From an uncultured Porphyromonadaceae bacterium (GTDB lineage Bacteria > Bacteroidota > Bacteroidia > Bacteroidales > Muribaculaceae), in contig CALEUL010000061.1 in NCBI GenBank assembly GCA_937921035.1, positions 158,330 through 222,329 on the forward strand: DNA of 64,000 nt. Direction: 5' to 3'. Position numbers and translations under genes: made by a program. Below the pieces are notes generated by a model. That model made no database searches. It saw only the letters and a program-made list of their open reading frames with translations, and had not been told where the DNA came from. Each line of letters starts with the position of its first letter. The first letter of the stretch is position 1. Below are positions 59,181-64,000 of the stretch, piece by piece.

Positions 59181-59854
59181 GAAAGATTCTCGCAGCCGCC
59201 GTAATACTCCTGGCGGCATTGTCGGCAACAGCCGAAACACATTACCGTCCGCATATATGGATCGGTGGTAAAGCTGGCGTCTCGTTGGGCGAGATGTCGT
59301 TCTCGCCATCGGTAAAACAAAGCTGGAACATTGGCTCGCATGGTGCTGTAACTTTCCGATACAGCGAGGAAAAAATATTCGGCGTAATAGCCGAATTGGG
59401 ATGGGTGCAGCGCGGATGGAAAGAGAACTTCGAAGAACACCCTTTCAGCTACTCTCGCAGCATAACTTACATAAACCTCCCTATTCTTACCCACATATAC
59501 TTCGGGTCCCGTCGCTTCAAAGGTTTTGTAAACCTGGGACCGCAGTTCGCATACATGTTAGGCAACAAGATAAAATCCGACTTCGACTACGCTCACACCA
59601 ACACCGTGCCTAACTTCCCGGCTAATCGCCAGACCGAACAGCTGTGGGCCGAAATAAAGAATAAATTCGACTACGGAATCTGTGCCGGCATAGGATGTGA
59701 ATTCTATCTCCGGCCCATGCACTCCGCTGTAATGGAGTGTCGTTTCTACTATGGTTTAGGTAATATTTTCCCTGCATCTAAAGCCGATACTTTCAGTGCG
59801 TCGCGAAACATGAGCATAGAGATATCGCTTGGCTATAATTTCCGAATAAAATGA
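59177..59854 (+). CDS. PorT-like outer-membrane beta-barrel protein
   Basis: The 225-residue protein has a signal peptide (MRKILAAAVILLAALSATA-E) and the porin-family/PorT-like pattern: GGKAGVSLGEMSFSPS near the start, ELGWVQRGWKEN, TYINLPILTHIYFG, FVNLGPQFAYMLGNKI and the C-terminal SIEISLGYNFRIK. Such 8-stranded barrels are common in Bacteroidetes and their roles vary. It is translationally coupled to the LysM/binding-protein gene, suggesting a shared envelope role, and overlaps the next gene by 4 bases. Confidence 0.82.
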   Translation: MRKILAAAVILLAALSATAETHYRPHIWIGGKAGVSLGEMSFSPSVKQSWNIGSHGAVTFRYSEEKIFGVIAELGWVQRGWKENFEEHPFSYSRSITYINLPILTHIYFGSRRFKGFVNLGPQFAYMLGNKIKSDFDYAHTNTVPNFPANRQTEQLWAEIKNKFDYGICAGIGCEFYLRPMHSAVMECRFYYGLGNIFPASKADTFSASRNMSIEISLGYNFRIK

Positions 59855-60429
59855 CCATAGAGCCCGATATTGAAACGCATCCCTGGCCACCGTTCATCCC
59901 CGTCGGTGCAAAAGTGCTGATTATGGGTACATTCCCCCCTGGTTCGCACCGCTGGAGCATGGACTTCTACTACCCTAACCGCACCAACGACTTCTGGTAC
60001 ATGATGGGGTTGCTGTATTTTGGAGACCGCAACGCGCTGCTCGACTCAACCGGCAAGAATTTTCGTCTCGACGAAATAAAAAAGCTCCTATCCGCCAATG
60101 GAATAGCCATGAACGATACCGCCCGTAAGGCGCGACGATTAAAAGGCAACGCTTCCGACAAATTCTTAGAAATCATAGAGCCCGTTCCATTGTACGAGTT
60201 GCTCGGGCAGATGCCACTTTGCCGCGACGTCGCAACTACTGGCGAAAAAGCCGCCGGGATCATCGCTTCAATAACAGGTACGGATATTCCCGCGATGGGA
60301 GAATACACTACAACACAAGATGGCTTACGCTTGTGGCGCATGCCATCTACAAGCAGGGCTTATCCGCTGAAACTCGAGGACAAAGCCGCTTTCTATAGGC
60401 GTCTCTTTAGCGAGGCCGGTGTCCTGTAG
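59851..60429 (+). CDS. Uracil-DNA-glycosylase-superfamily protein
   Basis: The 192-residue protein has motifs of the UDG superfamily in a MUG-like divergent form: LIMGTFPPGSHRWSMDFYYP (motif 1 region), PNRTNDFWYMMG, and C-terminal LWRMPSTSRAYP, which corresponds to the LPSTSxAN motif. Such proteins remove uracil or other damaged bases from DNA, but this group's activity is not established here. It has no signal peptide despite following two envelope genes by a 4-base overlap, so the operon may be fortuitous. Confidence 0.82.
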   Translation: MTIEPDIETHPWPPFIPVGAKVLIMGTFPPGSHRWSMDFYYPNRTNDFWYMMGLLYFGDRNALLDSTGKNFRLDEIKKLLSANGIAMNDTARKARRLKGNASDKFLEIIEPVPLYELLGQMPLCRDVATTGEKAAGIIASITGTDIPAMGEYTTTQDGLRLWRMPSTSRAYPLKLEDKAAFYRRLFSEAGVL

Positions 60430-60551
60430 ATATTAGCTGTCATAAGCATACTTCAACTTTTATTTATGATATAAAAAAACGCATTTTCAGAACACAAAAA
60501 AGGTAAACAAGACACAAAAAGGACGCTATGGCACAAAAAATATTATATTTT

Positions 60552-60582
60552 TTTGCAAAGCGGCCCAAAATCACTAACTTTG
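60552..60582 (+). promoter_or_regulatory. Promoter for the polysaccharide-export genes
   Basis: TTTG (60552-60555), a 19-base spacer and TAACTTTG (60575-60582) match the consensus; the ATG is 45 bases downstream. Confidence 0.78.
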
Positions 60583-60627
60583 CAATTATATTCTAAACAT
60601 CCGGAAAACCAGAATAACAATCGACTT

Positions 60628-61479
60628 ATGAAGATACTATCAGTTACATTTACCGCAGGCCTTCTATTGGCTTTATTGTTAACCAGTTGCGGCAGTACAA
60701 AGACAGTACCCTACTTCGTTGGTGCCAACACACTTCCCGCCGATTCACTGAATATGGTTCAAATGAATCAGGATCCCGTTCTCTCTGTGGGCGATCTGCT
60801 CAATATTCAGGTTACAGGCGTAAACATGCAGGCGATGGCGCCCTTCAACAAAGGCAAATACATCGATGCCGAAGGCAAAATAGGAACTATGCAGATGTCT
60901 AACATCAACTCATACTCAAACAACGGGTTGGAAGTATCTACAGACTACTACCTTGTCAACGCCGACGGATGCATCGACTTCCCTATAGTTGGCAAGATAC
61001 CAGTTGCCGGACACACTAAAGCTCAGGTGGCTACAGAAATCTGCGATGCAATATATCCAAAGTACGTTACCGAAAAACCTTCGGTTGACATACGCCTAAT
61101 GAACTTCAGGGTTACTGTGGCTGGTGCCGTCAAGAACCCCGGTGTATATCAGTCCAAGAACGAGCGCATGACATTCCTGGAGGCTATTTCGATGGCCGGT
61201 GATCTCGATATCAAGGGCGACCGTACCGACATTCTCCTGTTCCGAACAAACTCCGACGGTACTCGCGAAGTACACAAGCTCGACATAAACGACAAAAACT
61301 TCCTTCTCTCTCCATACTACGTTCTGCAGCAGAGCGACTATATCTACGTAACTCCTAACAAATCAATGCGTAAGAACGCTTGGCAGATGGACCCCGCTGT
61401 TACTGCCACTATATCGGTCGTTGGCGGTGTTTCCTCGCTCGCTTCTCTAATCATCGGCATCCTTAACCTTACAAAATAA
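60628..61479 (+). CDS. Polysaccharide export outer-membrane protein (Wza-like)
   Basis: The 283-residue lipoprotein has a lipobox (LLALLLTSC), the Poly_export domain (DPVLSVGDLLNIQVTGVN; DGCIDFPIVGKIPVAGHTKAQV) and an SLBB domain (FRVTVAGAVKNPGVYQSKNERMTFLEAI, span about residues 166-193). A C-terminal hydrophobic stretch (VSSLASLIIGILNL) may cross the membrane. It is the outer-membrane export channel for capsule or exopolysaccharide and is followed 12 bases later by its Wzc-like partner. ATG 60628 is chosen because upstream codons overlap the promoter. Confidence 0.93.
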   Translation: MKILSVTFTAGLLLALLLTSCGSTKTVPYFVGANTLPADSLNMVQMNQDPVLSVGDLLNIQVTGVNMQAMAPFNKGKYIDAEGKIGTMQMSNINSYSNNGLEVSTDYYLVNADGCIDFPIVGKIPVAGHTKAQVATEICDAIYPKYVTEKPSVDIRLMNFRVTVAGAVKNPGVYQSKNERMTFLEAISMAGDLDIKGDRTDILLFRTNSDGTREVHKLDINDKNFLLSPYYVLQQSDYIYVTPNKSMRKNAWQMDPAVTATISVVGGVSSLASLIIGILNLTK

Positions 61480-61491
61480 TCACTTAGCTAT

Positions 61492-63924
61492 ATGTCGACA
61501 GAAAATTTACAGCAGGCACAGACCGAAGATAACGAGAGTTTCGACACCAAAGGTCTGCTTCTAAACTACTTGTCAAACTGGAAATGGTTCGCAATAAGTG
61601 TAGTTGTATGCCTTGTTGCTGCATACTTTTTCTGCGCCTCGCGCATTCCCGTCTATAAGGTAGACGCTTCTGTTTACCTGTCCGATGACCTGAACAACCA
61701 GCAGAACGCCTTCAGCATGGACATTGGAAAGAATCCGCTGTTCAACATGAAGGATTTCAGCGACGAAACAGAACTGGAAGTTTTCCGCTCCCGTAACAGC
61801 ATTGTTCGAGTTGTTGACTCCCTGAATCTGGCATATTCTTATTATGAATGCGGCACTCTTCGCGACATTCCTCTATACCAGAACAATGCCGTGGTTGCTA
61901 ATATGGAACGCGAAGCTCTGAACGACCTCACTTCCCCTATCGTCATAACTGTCGAACCTTCTGGGAAAAACACTTACGACGTTACCGTAAAAACACGATA
62001 CAAGCAGGTCAAGGAAGAAAAAGATTTCAACGACGCAAAACTGCCGCTCGACATCAAACTGTCTTATGGCACTGTAAGCCTGAAACTCTCGCCAACCGTT
62101 AGCTCTTTCAACAGGAAAGAAAAGATTGTGATCAGCAACCCTCGCGACGTTGCCGAAAACATATCCACAAACCTAAGCATCGAATTCGCAAAAAAAACCG
62201 AGAATGTGATGCACCTGAGCTACCTCACCGACGTGGTGAAGAAAGGCGACGATATAATCCTTGCTCTGCTCGACTACTACAACCGTAACATCATCGATGA
62301 CAAGAACCGTTCTGCTATTCAGACCGAGGCTTTCATACTCGACCGTCTTGTTATGATTGCCGATGAACTCAGCGACGTTGAAGGTCGTCTGGAAACTTAC
62401 CGCCAGCAGCACAACGTAACTGACATCGCTATGCAGTCTAACCTCAACCTCTCGTTGAAGAGCGACTACGAAAAGGAACTCGCCGAAACAGAGGCCGAAA
62501 TGAATATCTTCGACGAAATCGAGCGAATCGTATCTTCCGCCGACAGCTACGAAACACTCCCGGCGGCGGTAAGCGATCCCACAATTTCCTCAATTATCGA
62601 ATCTTACAACCGCAAGGTGTCCAACCTTAACCGCACCCTCGAAGGCAGCACTCTGGACAATCCTCTCGTTGTTAGCATGCGCGACGAACTCAGCCGCGAC
62701 AAAATTCGTATCCTCCAGAACCTCAATACGGCAAAGAGAAGCCTCAACACTCGCCGCAAATCTATTAGCAGCCTCGAGAACCGAAGCGCCGGACAGCTTG
62801 CTTCTGCTCCTTCCGTAGACAAGGGCCTCCAGGAAATATTCCGCGAGCAGCAGGTTAAGGTAAACATCTACACATTCCTCCTTCAGCGCCGCGAGGAAAT
62901 TGCGCTCCAGAAAACACTCGCTACTAACACCGCTCGCCTTATCGAAGACCCGATTGGCAGCCGATTCCCGGTATCGCCACGCAAAATGATGATTTTCGCG
63001 GCCGCATTTATCATCGGCCTCGCCATTCCGGGCGTAATTATCTTTGTGAAACGCCAGCTGTTCCCTGTATTTGCAAACAAAGAGGAACTCGAGCGTATTA
63101 CAAACATTCCCGTTGTCGGCGAAATCTGTACAGCTGAAAACCAGGGTAAGGCCGACGAGCATGCCGACTTTGTTATCGGCGATAATGTTTCTTCTGCAAT
63201 CGCCGAGCTGTTCCGACTCCTGCGTAACAACATATCTTTCACACGCGACGGCAGCCACCACAAAGTCATTCTGGTTACATCGTCGGTATCTGGCGAAGGT
63301 AAGACTTTCGTTGCCGGCAACCTGGCCATGACTTACGCCCTGATGGGAAAGAAAACCGTTATGCTCGGTCTCGACTTGCGCCGTCCTATGCTTGCAAAAC
63401 GTGTAGGCTTCACAAACCGATTAGGTATCACAACTTATCTGTCCGGACAGACAGAAGATATCGACAAACTGATTCTACAGACAAAAGAATCCAGCAATCT
63501 GTATCTTATACCCGCCGGTCCCGTTCCGCCAAACCCCAACGAACTCCTTATGTCCAAGCGCATGGAGAATATGATGGAGTACCTGCGCAACAAGTTCGAT
63601 TATATTATCATCGACTCCGCTCCTATCGGTGTGATATCCGATACATTCCTCCTCACTCGGTTCTCCGATGTACAGCTGTACGTTACCCGTGCAAACTACA
63701 CCTCCACAAACAACGTCAAGCTGCTTACTCAGGGTATTGCAAGCGGCGCCTTCAGCAACGCATACATCGTTATCAACGGTGTCGACATCCACTCCAGCGC
63801 ATATGTTTATAGCCGCTACGGATATTATGGCCACTATGGCAAGAAATCCAGCAGCGTATATGGCTATGGATATGCCAGCAAGAACAAGAAAGATAAAAAA
63901 GACTCAGACGATACTAACGAGTAA
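61492..63924 (+). CDS. Wzc-like chain-length determinant/tyrosine kinase
   Basis: The 810-residue protein has an N-terminal Wzz domain with two membrane helices (WFAISVVVCLVAAYFFC near 32-50 and FAAAFIIGLAIPGVIIFV near 502-520), a long periplasmic coiled coil, and a cytoplasmic BY-kinase domain with Walker A SSVSGEGKTFVAGNLA, Walker A' LGLDLRRP and Walker B IIIDSAPIG. A Tyr-rich tail (YSRYGYYGHYGKK...YGYGYASK) is the expected autophosphorylation cluster. It controls polymer length and export together with the Wza-like protein upstream. The rest of the polysaccharide locus is probably downstream of the window. Confidence 0.95.
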   Translation: MSTENLQQAQTEDNESFDTKGLLLNYLSNWKWFAISVVVCLVAAYFFCASRIPVYKVDASVYLSDDLNNQQNAFSMDIGKNPLFNMKDFSDETELEVFRSRNSIVRVVDSLNLAYSYYECGTLRDIPLYQNNAVVANMEREALNDLTSPIVITVEPSGKNTYDVTVKTRYKQVKEEKDFNDAKLPLDIKLSYGTVSLKLSPTVSSFNRKEKIVISNPRDVAENISTNLSIEFAKKTENVMHLSYLTDVVKKGDDIILALLDYYNRNIIDDKNRSAIQTEAFILDRLVMIADELSDVEGRLETYRQQHNVTDIAMQSNLNLSLKSDYEKELAETEAEMNIFDEIERIVSSADSYETLPAAVSDPTISSIIESYNRKVSNLNRTLEGSTLDNPLVVSMRDELSRDKIRILQNLNTAKRSLNTRRKSISSLENRSAGQLASAPSVDKGLQEIFREQQVKVNIYTFLLQRREEIALQKTLATNTARLIEDPIGSRFPVSPRKMMIFAAAFIIGLAIPGVIIFVKRQLFPVFANKEELERITNIPVVGEICTAENQGKADEHADFVIGDNVSSAIAELFRLLRNNISFTRDGSHHKVILVTSSVSGEGKTFVAGNLAMTYALMGKKTVMLGLDLRRPMLAKRVGFTNRLGITTYLSGQTEDIDKLILQTKESSNLYLIPAGPVPPNPNELLMSKRMENMMEYLRNKFDYIIIDSAPIGVISDTFLLTRFSDVQLYVTRANYTSTNNVKLLTQGIASGAFSNAYIVINGVDIHSSAYVYSRYGYYGHYGKKSSSVYGYGYASKNKKDKKDSDDTNE

Positions 63925-63945
63925 AACACATTTCCAAAAAAAGAT

Positions 63946-63986
63946 GAGGCTGTCTAACAACCAAAGTTAGGCAGTCTCTATTTTAT
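63946..63986 (+). terminator. Terminator-like hairpin after the Wzc-like gene
   Basis: GAGGCTGTCTAAC (63946-63958) and GTTAGGCAGTCTC (63966-63978) pair over 13 bp with two G-T wobbles and a seven-base loop, followed by TATTTTAT. If this is a true terminator, later polysaccharide genes would need another promoter. Confidence 0.7.
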
Positions 63987-64000
63987 ACACAAAATCAGAA

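Noticed and set aside
63946..63986. End of an insertion sequence after the Wzc-like gene
   Set aside because: The inverted repeat is short with a small loop and an A/T tail; a terminator explains it and no transposase is visible before the window ends.

Overview
The window looks like a chromosome segment of a Bacteroidales bacterium, probably Muribaculaceae or a close relative. The reasons are the recurrent promoter form TTTG-N19/20-TAnnTTTG, the near absence of Shine-Dalgarno sequences, and the family content: GH97, DUF4421, DUF4286, a PG0541-type protein, a SusE/F-like secreted protein, PPi-dependent phosphofructokinase and a PorT-like barrel. The bulk is vertical, GC-moderate core genome. 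A few visibly A+T-richer insertions stand out: a hipBA-like locus (24.8-26.7 kb), a sigma factor with a membrane partner (31.7-32.9 kb) and a DUF3667 membrane protein (48.1-48.9 kb).

Layout: 0-2.5 kb is the thrS-infC-rpmI-rplT translation operon. 2.6-6.5 kb (minus) is a TolC/HlyD/MFS tripartite exporter whose adaptor has a frame break at its N-terminus. 6.9-11.4 kb carries a secreted SGNH hydrolase, a glycosyltransferase, DUF4286, ruvC and ligA. 11.4-14.1 kb (minus) has a DUF4421 protein, a small membrane protein, a GNAT acetyltransferase and recR. 14.3-20.2 kb is an RND efflux operon (TolC, lipoprotein adaptor, pump, P-II-like PG0541 protein). 20.4-24.7 kb (minus) has a sugar O-acetyltransferase, a 58-residue histone-H1-like protein, queF-queC, pyrK-pyrD with a terminator lying against the pyrK start, and tRNA-Met.

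24.8-31.5 kb has hipBA, a GH97 glycosidase, an M16 peptidase, a cyclophilin lipoprotein and an unknown gene. 31.7-36.7 kb has the sigma/membrane pair and then a three-gene cluster (alpha/beta hydrolase, membrane-anchored Mur ligase, Ddl-like ATP-grasp). 45.5-36.8 kb is one long minus-strand run with mostly overlapping genes: a two-receiver/PEP-synthase-like ATP-binding protein, a coiled-coil protein ending in a sliding-clamp-type motif, thrC, an unknown gene, a short acyltransferase, a nitrilase, and a protein joining an HU DNA-binding domain to a transmembrane helix and a LysM-like domain. 45.9-54.1 kb holds a SusF-like secreted protein, a glycosyltransferase, DUF3667, a ThiE-like protein, a YbhN-type flippase-like protein, an NfeD protease, kdsB and an inactive M16 homologue. 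54.2-64 kb has PPi-PFK, a PurF-like protein lacking its N-terminal cysteine, a possible miniature inverted-repeat element, a LysM/periplasmic-binding fusion, a PorT-like barrel, a uracil-DNA-glycosylase-like protein, and the start of a capsule or exopolysaccharide export locus (Wza- and Wzc-like).

The parts most worth follow-up are the 45.5-36.8 kb operon (possible nucleoid, replisome and envelope connection), the Mur-ligase/Ddl/hydrolase trio, the pyrK attenuator-like hairpin and the exporter frame break. All calls were made by reading the sequence only; no database search was run.
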